Source: Rhipidocladum racemiflorum
Lineage: Eukaryota; Streptophyta; Magnoliopsida; Poales; Poaceae
Assembly: GCA_036346355.1 (NCBI GenBank)
Contig: CM070572.1
Span: 42,321,944-42,385,943, forward strand
Direction of reading: 5' to 3'
Length of the DNA stretch: 64,000 nucleotides
Shown here piece by piece: positions 31,027 to 43,692 of this stretch. The notes beneath the pieces were generated by a model, which saw only the letters and a list, made by a program, of their open reading frames with translations, was not told the origin of the DNA and did not search any database. Position numbers and translations under genes: made by a program. How positions within the stretch are numbered: the first letter of the stretch is position 1; each line of letters starts with the position of its first letter.

Positions 31027-34000
31027 TCACAAGAAGGTTTGCTGAATTTCATGCAACAGCTCCTCCGCGCTAAGCTCGCACTCGATCCCAATCTGCGGTA
31101 CACAAATTAAGAAGGCCATGAATAATCAGATCCTATGACAAGATTTCCAATCAACATAGCTGCAGTGAAATTAAGGCAGTGTCCGGCCATTGCCATCAAT
31201 ATACAGAGACTTTTTCATGTTTAAACACATGACAAAGTTTAGCTGATAGGTTAGGGAGTACAAGTAGTCTGAAAAGTTGGCGAGCTACCATGGAGTTCTT
31301 CTAGCTAGCTTGTACTCTCATGCATATGCCATCGCTGCTTTGGTCAACTACTGCTCATGCATAGTTTGCATCAGCGATCTGTATATACCTGGTTGCTGTA
31401 TAGGGATACCCTCTGGCTCTGCTAGTTTCTCGCACTCTCAGCTCAGAGATACAACAGTACGTCCTGAACCCAATAAATACTCATGACTGTTTCACTATGT
31501 ACGCATTGTTCACCACACTGTGTATCTGAGCTCTACATTAGATATGCCCGGGTAGAACTTAGCCTACATACTGCCGCATTTATGGAACCGATCGATCAAT
31601 CGAGTTTTCGAATATTTTGAGTGAGCAGGAATTATGGGCCAAAGAATGCAAATCCATGCAGGACTTGAAACCAATCGTGGTTGTGATGAATGTATGCTTA
31701 TTCCAGGTGGCGTGTGTGTATAGTAGACTACCTGGATCACATGAAATAAACACATATCCTAGCTAACAAGTACTGTTCCATCTTGAATGCTAGCTCTTCT
31801 AATAGATCGATACTTGCCGGTGTGAGTGTGCAGATTCATGTCTCAGATGTTTCTTTTGATCTTTTTGTACTTAACTAATTAACTAGATAGTGATAAACCA
31901 ATTTAATATTATAATTATCAAGGTATGCTTATATGCAACAGAAGTAACGACCTTGAAAGAGCTAGCTAGCTAAACCTTGATTGTGAAGGAGTGCACCATG
32001 ATGTCGTCGACGGTGCTGATGCTGACGTGGAGGATCTCGAGTGAGAGGCTCTCGAGAGTGGCCATGATCTTGAGCGCCTGCCCCGGCGCCCGGTGAGACA
32101 CCGTTTTCAGCACAAGGTTCGGCAAGGCGAACTCCACCTTCACGTCGGGGAGGAGGCAGGAGCCGCCGCCGGCCTCCGAGGGCCTGCTGGCGGCGCGCGC
32201 GGCGAGCTCGGTCACGATGCTGTCAAGGGTTGGGTGGAACGGCTGAGGCGAGAACTCGTGCGAGTGCGATGATGACGATGTCGGCGTCACGGCCGGCGAC
32301 ATGTAGGCCGCGGCCGGGTGCGCCAGCCGGCCGGCGCCCCCGCCGAAGGGTTTGTACGGGCTGCCCGGGGTCGGCGTCCGGGGGCTGATCGGCACGGGGA
32401 GCCGCGGGCTAAGCGGCGGCGTGGACTTGATGAACGGCCGCGGGCTGAGCACCTGCTCGGCGTAGGTTTTGCGGTGCTTCTTGGCCTCCAGCGAGCGCAG
32501 CACCTGCTGCAGCTCCTTAATGTAGTCCACCACACCTCCTATGATGGACGCTTGGTCTCCCTGCAATTAGATGTACAACATTTTTATCTAAAGTTATGAA
32601 TCTGTCTATGCATCAACAGACTGTTTTTGGCCCAAAATCACTCGAATTTTTTGACCTTTGGATTGAGATCCAACGCCCCATATGTCTTCCCTGTCTTCTG
32701 TATAAACTAACACCCAAACACCTAGGGGTGAAAACGGGTCAGATACGGACGGATATTGCTCTTCCCGTATCCTAACCCATATTTTTTTGGGGATTCGAAA
32801 CCGGATACGGGCTGGTTGGATACAAATACGAATACGGGTTATTTGGGATACGAATACGGGACGGATATGTGATGAATTCGGGTCGAAAACGGATAAAGAT
32901 ATACGGATAATGCACACATATATAGGTAATATATTTTGAATTAAACCATACGAGTAGATAACCATAGTAGCAAGTTATATATCAACCAAACCCAATATAC
33001 GTCATAGAAAGATATGCTACTTTAGGATCAATAGAACCAACTAATTATCAATATAAATGGGCTCTCCATAGAAAAAAAAATGGAATGAAATGGGCTAGGC
33101 CTTGCTGATATCCAAATAGGAAATCCGGATATACGATCCGGATATCCGAATAGAAAAAAAATTCGGATATCCGAATTGAAAAAAAATCCAATCCATATCT
33201 ATCGGATTGGATATTAGCTGCTCCGTATCCAATCCCGGATCTGAATTCAAGTATCCAGATCCCATCTCGGATCCAGCTGGATAGTTAAATCCGGTCCCGA
33301 CTGGATCCGATCCCGGATCAGGCGAGAATATCCGATCCCATTTTCATCCTTACAAGCACCAACCCCACCTCCTCCCTCAAACCGCCGCCTCACACACTCC
33401 CCATGAGTCATCTGCCACTGCCACACGGGCGCCACCTCCAGCATCAGCAAGCCCAGCCAGCTAGCAACTTGCCCCGTATCTACCACCTCCCCGCCACTGG
33501 CGTACCTTCTTCCGTGGTCTTCGGCGGCTCGCTGCCACCTAATTTCCACCTCCACCAACAACTATTGTTGGATCCGTTGTCGTCACCCACCATCGACCGC
33601 TCCCACTTCCCTCCTCCTAGGCCACATCTGGCGGCACTACCGTCGCCGCCCACCACCGGTTTTCCGCCGCCCCGGCCTCCCTTCAAGTCTAGGTTCCGGT
33701 GAACCCAATCCTTAACCCGGTGAATCCTAACCCTAATCGAGCAACCCCCTAACTATATCCCTCATTGTCGCCGCCGCCTAAGAAGCTAAACCCGCTAACA
33801 CATTTTAGGGCACCTCATCTCTCACTCTCATTCGATTAGGGCACCTCATCTATTCCCTCCGTTTATTTTTATAAGGTGTATTTTAACTTTGCATAATGAT
33901 TAAGGTTGTGTTGAAATTGAGAAAATTATGATAGAAAATGACTAGATGCCTGTACTTAATTATCTTGGATAATAAAAAAAATATACCTTGTATGGGTGAT

Positions 34001-35667
34001 AATGAATAAATGCATACGGTTGAGACAGAATAAATAAGGGTATAAAAGGAAGCCTTATTAAATCTACATGCAAGACTTATATTTGTGAACAAGATTATTT
34101 AAAAATAAGCCTTATAAAAATGCAGAGAGAACCCGTTATGGTGCAATACAAGGGTAGAATAGGACGGGGAATAGGTCTGGCTGCCTAGATTGTCCCAAAT
34201 GATGGCAGACTATAGCTGTATATGCAGCTAGTTCCTGCATGCATCATCAACACCCTCATGCCACAACGTGGTGCAGTTAATTGGTAGTCCTACTAAAGTA
34301 CATACATCAAACTTGTAAATGCATCAATCATGGAACTGTTGCAGCACACAACGAGAGAAAAGGAGATGCTACAGATCGACGCAAATCGAAAGCAGCTACA
34401 GATCGACGCAAATCGAAAGCAGCTACAGATACATATCCAGTGTAGTAGTGTAACACTTGATATTGGCCACTCCATCGATCCAAGTGGTTCTGTGCTTGCA
34501 GATACACACTGCAAGATAGCATAATAGGGCTGGTACACTATTTAAATTGCAGCCATCCCCACAAATCCAAAAAGGAGTACTAGAAGATATCTAGGGCATA
34601 AGCTTAGCTAGCTCTGAGACCATGCATATTGATAGGCCTACGGAAACTGCAGCCTACAATTAGTGCAGAAGCATTCCAAATTGAAAAAAAGAAGAAGATG
34701 TTAATAATATGGAAATATCGTCTGTTTCTAATGTGACAAATGCTTTCTTAAGTACAAGTCATTATTTGAATCATTGGATTCGTCTAGAATCAGACACACA
34801 TATGTCTGAAAGCTAATTGAAAGGTCAAGAAAATCAACTTTTTGAGGAAATACAAGCTTAAGGTTATATGAACTACTTGTAAGTAGATGCCGGGGATCGA
34901 TGCATCCTGTGAGCGGATGGTCAAGAGTGGCAGTTGCACCCTCGAAACCTAGAAAGCTCTTCTCCACCATAAGCCTATAAGGCAAATTAAGCTGATGGGA
35001 GATGGTTAATTAGCTTTTAGTTTGCATATGTTGCGACAAAGCTGATTTACCAGAGAAGCACCAGCTAGGCCAAGAAGGCCTTTAGACTAACAGAGTTGAT
35101 TTACTGGGCGCAAGCTAAGAATAGGAAGCAAAGATGGATGAGCATGTGCAGATGTACGTACTTGGTTCAGCAAATTAAAGCGTACAAGTCAGTCATGTGT
35201 ATTTCGATCTGGATGCATAGTCTTACCCTCTGGACGTAGAAGCAAGGCATGAGCGAGCGCACCACGGCGAGGTGCTCGTTCATCTGCTTCCTCCGGTTGC
35301 GCTCCACCGTGATGTGCGACATCTTCGCCGCCCCCTCGTTCTCGGCCGCCGCAGACGGCGACGCCGATCCCTTGTGCTTCTTCTGCAACGGAGCGCCGCG
35401 GCCACCCCCGCCGCCTTTCTCCTCATCACCCTCTCGACGCCGGGCGTTTGCCGTCGGCCTAGCGCCCTCGGCGGTAGCCTCAGCACCACCGACGCTGCTC
35501 GGGCTAAACGGCGCCGCCGCAGAGGCGGCGGCGGAAGCACCACTTCCGCCCCCGTTCATGCACTCCTCCCACGTCTCGAGGATACTGAACAGGTCGTCGG
35601 CGTCCGACACGTGCCGGAACCGATCGCTGTCGTCGACGAAGAGCTGGCACAGGCCACCGTCCCGCAT
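31027..35667 (-). CDS. SPCH: SPEECHLESS (SPCH) bHLH transcription factor
   Basis: SPCH is a nuclear bHLH factor that, with ICE/SCREAM partners, starts asymmetric divisions of the stomatal lineage. Three exons on the minus strand join in frame to 363 residues: 35667-35227 (147 codons, donor GTAAGA), 32560-31976 (195 codons) and 31092-31027 (21 codons plus stop). The bHLH is about 115-169, with basic residues H118, E122 and R126 in MSHITVERNRRKQMNEH, then SLMPCFYV and GDQASIIGGVVDYIKELQQVL. Next comes KKHRKTYAEQVLSPR and a MAPK-target-like region (about 185-260) with many SP/TP sites (LSPR, ISPRTPTPGSP, MSPAVTP, FSPQ). The C-terminal ACT-like SMF domain (about 285-363) ends SFTIK, IGIECELSAEELLHEIQQTFL. 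KTYAEQVLSPR and the SP/TP block separate it from MUTE and FAMA. The exon 2 donor is GTTTAG, an unusual form. Which grass paralogue (SPCH1 or SPCH2) is not settled. Confidence 0.94.
32723..33352. mobile_element. hAT-like MITE (630 bp) in SPCH intron 1
   Basis: Left end TAGGGGTGAAAACGGG, inverted right end TAAGGATGAAAATGGG (13 of 16). Flanks CAAACACC (32715-32722) and CAAGCACC (33353-33360) form an 8-bp duplication with one difference. The interior is rich in GGATA/CGGATATCC words and has no transposase. Confidence 0.82.
33361..33840. other. Intronic CCNCC-rich stretch
   Basis: C-rich sequence that leaves a Pro/His-rich frame open at 33403-33702 on the plus strand, antisense to SPCH. No domain or homologue recognised; composition explains it. 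'ttagggcacctcatct' is duplicated near 33806 and 33836. Confidence 0.4.
33853..34131. mobile_element. Stowaway-like MITE in SPCH intron 1
   Basis: The left end TTCCCTCCGTTTATTTTTATAAGG, preceded by TA, resembles the Stowaway start CTCCCTCCGT. The inverted right end TTCTCTCTGCATTTTTATAAGG matches in most positions. The right TA is not preserved. Confidence 0.6.
34368..34430. repeat. 27-bp tandem repeat, 2.3 copies
   Basis: Units starting GCTACAGATCGACG at 34368 and 34395, with a third partial unit at 34422, in SPCH intron 1. The first two units are identical. Confidence 0.95.
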
Positions 35668-35833
35668 TGATTGATCTCAGCAGCGGCGAAGCGTGGAGCA
35701 CGGCGAAGCACGTACGCACCTAGACGTACTTGATATGGCTGGTGATCTCGAGGGAAGTCGAAGTGGAGAATGTTTTAAGTGAGATGAATCTTGCTCCTTT
35801 TTAAAGCCTTGAGAGGCTCGTGAAGTGGAGATC

Positions 35834-35836
<3 letters not shown>

Positions 35837-35901
<65 letters not shown>
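35837..35901. repeat. (GA)n microsatellite in SPCH leader
   Basis: About 32 GA units; on the SPCH strand this is (TC)n, about 170-235 bp upstream of the ATG and downstream of the TATA box, so within the 5' untranslated region. GA repeats can bind plant BPC/GAGA factors. Confidence 0.93.
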
Positions 35902-35904
<3 letters not shown>

Positions 35905-35960
35905 AGGCAAGAGTACACCGTTGCTGATGTTTGTATAGTCATGTGAGGAGACGAAGGGCC

Positions 35961-35970
35961 ATAAATATAG
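35961..35970 (-). promoter_or_regulatory. SPCH TATA box
   Basis: On the minus strand CTATATTTAT in the context TTTTCCCTATATTTATGG, about 295 bp upstream of the ATG. Best TATA candidate in the 549 bp between SPCH and the LTR insertion. Confidence 0.55.
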
Positions 35971-38900
35971 GGAAAAGACGGCTCTGGGAGTCTGTTTGAT
36001 TTGCGTTGAGCTGCGCAGCTGCGCTACACGTACTGGGGCCAGCCGGCCATGCTTTCCACTTCGATCGATCGGGGCCTAGATGTCTCAAAAGGGTTTCATT
36101 CCTGTGGTTTTGCTACGTGCCAACGTGGAGATCAGTGAGTTGGAAGATTTCATGACTAAACATGTACTGTACTATCACCTAGCTATATGTATACGTACAT
36201 GGCGCAAGAGTGCAAATGTAACATCCAAAAAATTGGAAAAATGGGAAAAACAAAAAAATTATAATTTAAAAATGGAAGAGAATGCAGACGAGCGCCCGCT
36301 CGTTTGGCTGGGTGCGGCAGAGCTCACTTAGCCCACCCGCGTTTTGAGCGCAGCTCGGTGTGGGTGCGCGTGGAGGCGAGTGCAAGCGTGGTGTGGGTGC
36401 ATGCTTGTGTGGGGAGTGCGTGGGCGTGCGTTTGTAGCTCGTCTGTTGTTATTTCTTCTTAATGAAATGCCAGTGCTCTTGGCTAATTTTTAAAAAATTG
36501 AAACAGAATGAGCATTTTAATGGGAATTAATATTTTAGTTTAAAATATCATTTTCCACTCTCTTTTGGATTCTAGTATTAATAAAAGATCAATCGCAAAA
36601 CTAAAATTTCTTCTTTAAAATTTAGCAAGCTAAATTTGAACATAATCTTATTATAAATTCCATCTTTCCTGGATCTTTGGAGACAGTCATTTATATTAAT
36701 TATTTTCTTCTCTTTAAAAATGCGAAACTCAAAATCCCCTAAGAAGTAAAACTAGGAAAATTCATATAAACCCAAATCATCTTCAGGGCATTCCCAAAAT
36801 CCTCCAAGGGCTTATGAACACACTTATTGCTGAACAAGAATCTACAAAATTTTCAGACATGATTTGACATTTTTACTTAGGGAGTGTATAGGCATTATCC
36901 GGATGTTTTTGTCCTAAAAATCATCCAAACTTTAGACCGTACGATCAAAACACACATTCGTAGGATTAACCCACCTCGAATTCAGGGGGTGTGCATCGAT
37001 CTGAAAGCAAATCGATCCAATGGCCTAGAATTTGGATGATGGTTGCTAAAGAAAACATCCGGATGAAACTTATCAAAACCCTTTTACTTAATGCCCATCA
37101 CATTTCCTGTCCAGACTAAAAATCATCTTAGCCCCTCTACAATACCCAGCCCCACCAGTCAGCTAGTCACCGTGTTCATTTGATCATTTCCCAACCGAAG
37201 CACACCGAGCCAGCCGAAGCTCCACCGCCGTAGCTCTCCCTGCCGACCTCTTCACCGCCTTTGCTCCTCACTCCGGTTAAAGCACCAAGCTCACGTGTCC
37301 TCTCGCATGCGTTTGCCACTCCAGAACGGTGAGCTCTCTTCTCCCTCTCGCACTGCCACGACGGGGAACTACACTGTCACTGCCGACCTCAACTGCCGCC
37401 TTATCCTCCTCCAGTGCATCACTGTACTTCACTGGTTAATACCCCTGTCTCAATTGAACTCCTTGATCGCTGGTGAGCCGCCGCGCCGCGCATATTCATC
37501 CGCTGCCACACCTCACCGTCGACAGCTGTCTCCAGGCACGCTCCGCCTCCGCCGGCTACCACCCTGGGTTGTAGCTCTCATACTCCTCCGCCCACCAGCC
37601 AACCAGTTCTGACTTAACTCGCCGACGACGACAGTCCGCTGCCTCCTCCCTCACTTGGCCTCGCTGCGGCAGGGACCCGTTCAGCCGCCGACAAAGCTCA
37701 ACCGGGCCTTTCCTTGGATCCCTGTTGTTCTCCTCCTACTTTCCGGACTCCGGCCGGGCCGGCACCGCCTCTCCTTCGCCGCCGGCGTTGATCCCTAGCG
37801 CCGTCCTCTGCTTTTTCTCACTACGCGGTGGCCCCCCTGTCAGCCAGTGCAAGCCGCAAGCACAGAAGCTTGTTCTTTGACCGAAATACGTTTTCTCTAA
37901 TAGAAGACGTATTTTGTATTTTTAGACGTATATTCCAAACCGGCCATTATTCCAACCTTCATATCTCTTCCATTATAGATCTAAATTCAATCAAACAAGT
38001 TTGTAAATTTGAGATAAATCCTGTAGATTCTAATTATGCAAAGACATTTTGAATTGAACCTTTGTACAAATTTAAACTTCAAATTTAAAGAAAAGGGCCG
38101 AAAACGTGTTGAACACAAAATCTATATAAATGAACTCCAAATTTAATGAAACAAATTTTGGTAGGTTCGTTAGATCATAAACAACCCATTTATCTAAACA
38201 TATTTAGATTTAAGTCTAGTTTGAGTTAAATTTGTGATATGTTACCTTTCAATACATTAAAAACTTAAATAGTTATTAATAAGTACATGTAAATTTAAAT
38301 TATGGTGAAGACAACTACTAGGCACTCATTAAACCATAACAATCATGTTTAGGCAAAATATTCTATGCTTAGTTAAACTTAATTCACGTTGGTAAATAAC
38401 CTTGATTCCCATGCTTATATGGATGGAATGCAGTTAAAACACAAATAAAAGAAAATACATTAAATCTATTTATAAATGTTCCTAATTTTGTAAAGATAAT
38501 TAACAGTTAACCATAGTTTACATTGATTTCCCATTCAAGTTAAAATTCTAACCACAAAAGATTCATAACAACTATGGCTATTAACCTCTAGATGAGGAAA
38601 ATTAGATCCTAGACATCATTAAAGCCATAATACCCTTGATCTAGAGAAAGTACATCATGTTTGATCTGGTTTAACTAAGTCTATTAAAGACTATAGATTC
38701 TAGGCTCATACAATTATTTAGTCATATAACATAAGAGAATGTTACAGTAAACAAAATCAATTAGCAAACACCCTGTAGACTTATATCATCATAGAAAGGC
38801 TTCTGAGACTTAGTTTAGTTTAAATCAAGATCCGAAAACACTTTGCTTGTACAAAATATATCCCATAAGACATATCCATTGAATATTATAAAAGTCATTA

Positions 38901-40925
38901 TGATAATCATAACGTGCGTAGAAACTAAATGAAAGCTAAAAACATGTAAAATTTGTTTCAAGACGCTTCTAAAGTTAATACCTACTAAAGCTACAAAAAT
39001 GGCTACCTATTTATGTAGAGTGCAGTCGCAAACCTAAAACAAAATCTAACCATTTATGACTTAAAATTAGACGTACATAAGATTATAAAGTAATTAGAAT
39101 GTCACAGATAAACACTAACACCTGTAGAACTTGCTTTGTATAGAATAATTTGCTAGCCTAAGAATACCCCGAAGGCTAGACTATTCTTTTATATAGAAAT
39201 CAAACTATTATAACTTGCTTTGTATCTGAATCCTATTAAAGAAAACCTAGAACCTACGCGTAACTTAATCCAATAGGCTACAAATCAAGTATAGTTAGTT
39301 TCTACATGTTGCTAAGATCATAATCTATTTAGTGGTGCAAAAACACTTAGGGTGTAATGTTACATTACATATAGCACACCACAGCGTAACTTTATGTCTT
39401 ACTAGTATTAGTACATATAATCTTAGCTTCTTGAATTCGTAAAATAAAGATAAAAAAAATCATATAAAGTGAGTAATGGTGTAGCCTAAATCGTTAGTAA
39501 GAAATTTAGGTAAAAAAAGGCAGGTTGTAACGCGTACACATAAAATCATAAAATCTTAACCCTAAATCACTCTTGCTTTATGTGATAATTTGTTATTTGA
39601 TTTTTTTCTATCTGTATTATTTTTGCCTTTATTGAAGTTTGCTATTTGTTATGTTCTCGTGATACGATGTATAGAATCCAACATCGCAAGTACTATTATA
39701 GACAAGCCTGACTTAGAACTCGACAACAACTCCGACTTCGTCGATAACACAAGTTACAACTTCGACTTTGCCAACTACAATAGATAGCAAGGCAAGCACC
39801 TCATGTAGGTCCCTGCTTTTTCAAAATCAATTAAAATTTGCATGCATGCTTTATGTTTTATAAATTTGCTATGTCGTGGGAACTGGTAGATGTATTCCTA
39901 AATTTGATGGCTTTCCTAATCAATAGTGATAGGTGATAACCCTAGATTATTGATGAACACACCATGATATTGGAATGGGTATATTCGATTACTACATGCA
40001 TTTGCTGAGCCATGCTTTAGACTGGGAACATGAACAAATGGATATACTGTTTCATGATGAACTTGAATATTGAACAGGATGAACATTTAATCTTGAACAT
40101 GTTGGAAATAAATGTTGGACATGATGAATATGTGATCAAATGTATTTTATTCTTATCAAAGTAAAACTATGATTTTGACATGAGCAATTATTGGCCATAG
40201 CTGGATGTGCGAGGGTATACTTGCATGTAGATAGGGAGAGATTTATTGCTCGGGTCACATCAAGGACCGAACTATTGTGTTGTTTTCATGCCAAGATAAC
40301 CGTACATCCATGAGAGCTGGTATGGGATGGCCTTAACCTATTAAGTTACTTAGAACTAGCTTTACACATTGGAAGGCCAAAGTAGCACAAACTGTTCCAA
40401 TTGGATTGCCAATGCAACAGTATACGCCTTACTATGGGGGGAAGTGGGACGTCGGGATGTGAACCGTTCATCGTACTGTGTGTACAAATATCTTCTGCCG
40501 CCATTAGTAAGGGTTTGTCGGTACTGGGCTGGTGCAAAGTTGGGATTAAGTAATGTAACGATTATGTATGATCTCTATGCGGCACACCAAAAGAAGTGTT
40601 TTAAATAAGCTTTGCAAAAAGAGATGATCATTCCTTATGGGTAAAGCTGTACAACTCTGTACAGTCAAAACTAATCGATTAGCCACGCTCGCGGTCATGA
40701 GCACTTGGTAACGTCATCACATAGTTAGCATTTTGATTTTTTTTTTTACAAAATGATTTGGAGCTTTAAAATTCATATCAGTGAGTTCACCCTATAGATG
40801 ATTCAATGCTTTGCCATGTGCTAGCAAGATTGTTTCAACTGTTGTGCCATGTGTTGGCAAGGATTTTTATTACTGATGGTATGCCATGTGTTGGCATTGG
40901 ACGATTTGATCCTCACATTCATAGA

Positions 40926-40930
40926 GGAAT
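40926..40930. repeat. Sirevirus target-site duplication, left
   Basis: GGAAT, identical to 52533-52537. Confidence 0.88.
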
Positions 40931-43633
40931 TGAAAGTGCATCTAGGCACTTATGTTGTTTTGGTGATTAATGATAAACGATTAATGACAAACGCATGTAA
41001 TGTCAATCAATGTAATTGTACATATGCTTAACTTAGTGCTTAACAAATGACAAACCTCTAATATGTTTATATTGTTATGAGACTAACATGTTTATTGCCT
41101 AGTTGAATATTAGTCTCATCTATTTTAGAGGAAAATCAATTGGGATGGTTAAGCAAAAATGAGGTATGCAATCTCGGTATTCCTTCCATATTTGTCATTG
41201 CATTCCTCTTTAGCAAATGCATATTGAACTCTAAGTAACTTGTTGATTTCATATGTGCACATTGATTCATGTCATAATTGCTTGTGCATATATATATATT
41301 CATTTGAGTTCATTATGCGCTTTGTTTTTAATATGCTTGTGTTAACTAGAGTTAAACTTCATTGCTTCATATTGTGTGCATACATGTCTTAGTTGTGTAT
41401 CTTCTAATGCACCTCTCTTAGTGAAGTTTAATCTAGAATTGGATCACATTATTTACTCGCATTCCAAATATTGTTTGCACATGTGTAATTCGTGTATATT
41501 CTATCATGTGCTTCATTTAAGCAAAGTCTGTGGTCCTTGCCATGATTTAATTGATTCTTCATATTGGCAATTATCTCTCTAGTGCAGTTAGATCAATCAT
41601 ATATTCATCATGATGCACTTAGCAGAGAATATTTCTATTGTCAAGTGTTTCCATTCATATTGTGCTTCTTGATATGAAACACTTGTTATTATCAATTTAT
41701 TCAATATATCTTTTAAGCTTGTGGGACTAATATGTTTCTTTGAGTGCTTTGATAAGAGTTAGGTCCCAAAGCTGTGTGTATGATGACCAAGATGGTTTGA
41801 AGGATGACAATCGAGTCAAAGTCAAATAAGACGGCGGTGTCACCAAGAGCTGAGGACTAAGTCAAGAACGACTTGGCGTGAGGATCGTCTTGGTGATGAT
41901 CGAGGTCAAGGTCGGAGAGGACGAGAGTCTCATGAGGTGAATCGCGTCGAGGTTGACAAGACGAAGGGCGTCATCAATCTTTGTGGAAACGTCATCATGC
42001 ACCGTGCATCCAAAAAGTCGGCATGTAAGCTTAGTGTAAGACTTAGATTTTGTGTTTAAATTTGAGTCTAAGGATTGCCGTACTATTAAGAGGGATGCAA
42101 TCGTTGAAATTACTTATACATGTCTCAAGTGCTCAAAGTGGTCTATCCTTGTCTAAGGTTGAGAAACCCAAGTCACACTTTGTTCACCTAGGTGTAGGTG
42201 GGTTGGTGTGAGGGTTAGAAGTGTTGTTAGTATCGGAAAGTGAGATTTTGAGGTCACCTTGTGGATTCTTTGTGCAATCAAATTTTATCCTTTGGGATTT
42301 GGGTAGTGAGACCTTGTTAGTTGGATAGCCATCGTTCATAGCTTTCCGAAAAGTCCGAATTTGCCGAAATCGGAGTCCGGGATCAAAAGTTATGCCCGTT
42401 TTCGGGACCGTCGTGTGTCGCTGGGAGATCCGGAGTATCCGGGTTGTAACCCGGAGTCTCCGGGTTATCCGGAGTATCCGGATGATCCAGAGTCTCCGGG
42501 GTTTTTTCCGGAGTCTCCGGGTTGCCCAGTTCGGTCCCAAACGGCTAGTTTTTTGGGTTCCTCTATTTAAAGCCCCCTTCTTGCCCACTTCAAGAGAGCC
42601 GTTGGGGGATGTTTTGCTGGGTATTAGAGGTGTTCTTTGTGAGTGTTTGAGCCCCCAATACTCCTCCCTACTCCTTAGATCTTAGTGATCCCCTTTTGTG
42701 AAGGGTTGGGTAGTGGAGAGAGGTGTTTGGATTGAGGATTGATTTGAGGAGTGGAGCTAGTTCCTTGGTGCTTTGAGGTGTTCTTCTTAGTGATCTTGAG
42801 CTCCCAAAAGCCCCTCTAACCCTAGATCTTAGTGATCCCTTTTGAGTGAAGGTTTGGGTGTGAGAGTGGGTAGTGATTGGATTGAATGTGTTTAGTGTGT
42901 TGAGCACTTGAGGTGGACTCTAAGTGAGTTCTTCGGGAGCATTTGTTGCTCTTGGAGGTTGAGGTCTCCTAGACGGCTAGGAGTTGCCGGTGAGCTTCCA
43001 AGCTTTGTGTGGAAGGCCACCGAAGGTTTGTGAAGGTTCGATTCCGCCTCCGCAAGGAAAGGAATTAAAGAAGTGAAGACCGGCGAGTGCATTGTGCAAC
43101 ACCGGGAGGAAGAGGGTTGAAAGAGACCCCGGCTCAAGTGTGACCGAGCCGCCTCAACGGAGACGTAGGATCCCCTCAAGGATCCGAACTTCGGGATAAA
43201 ATCTTCGTGTCTCCTTCCTTACTTCGGTTTACTCTTTTGCTCATCCGCTTAATTTGCTTTTGATTCTTGTGATTATATCAATTAGATTGTATCTACTGCA
43301 TCTATTCTTGCTTATATACTTGATTCATTGCAGTAGAGTAATTTGTATCACTAGAATCAAAGAAGCGCTTCAATTTATTGTCCTACTCTGTTCTGGCCGA
43401 ACCAGGCAACCCGGAGTATCCGGTATATTGATCCGGAGTATCCGGACATACCGGAGTATCCGGACTAAATATCCGGAGTCTCCGAGTTACCTGTCTCGGG
43501 CTGAATTATTTAAATTGCAAAACTTAATTATCCCAATTGCTTCCGCATTATCTCTGATAGATTAATTTAAATTGGGTATAATTTTGTAATCGCCTATTCA
43601 CCCCCCCTCTAGGCCGACATCCCTGTCCTTTCA
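40931..43633 (+). repeat. Sirevirus 5' LTR
   Basis: 2,703 bp; matches 49821-52532 along its length. 42417-42530 and 43411-43490 hold repeated CCGGAGTATCCGG-type palindromes. The first half is AT-rich. Confidence 0.95.
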
Positions 43634-43635
43634 AT

Positions 43636-43648
43636 TGGTATCAGAGCC
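43636..43648 (+). promoter_or_regulatory. Primer-binding site (initiator Met tRNA)
   Basis: TGGTATCAGAGCC, the complement of the plant initiator methionine tRNA 3' end, two bases after the LTR. Confidence 0.95.
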
Positions 43649-43692
43649 AAGGTCTCTCATTTTATTAGACTTAACCGTCTAGAGAGTAAGGG

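Noticed and set aside
33403..33702. Pro/His-rich small protein in SPCH intron 1
   Set aside because: Composition-driven, antisense to SPCH, no family match or clear promoter.
42417..43490. Regularly spaced CCGGAGTATCCGG repeats considered as a CRISPR-like array
   Set aside because: Plant LTR context, no constant spacer length, present identically in both LTRs.
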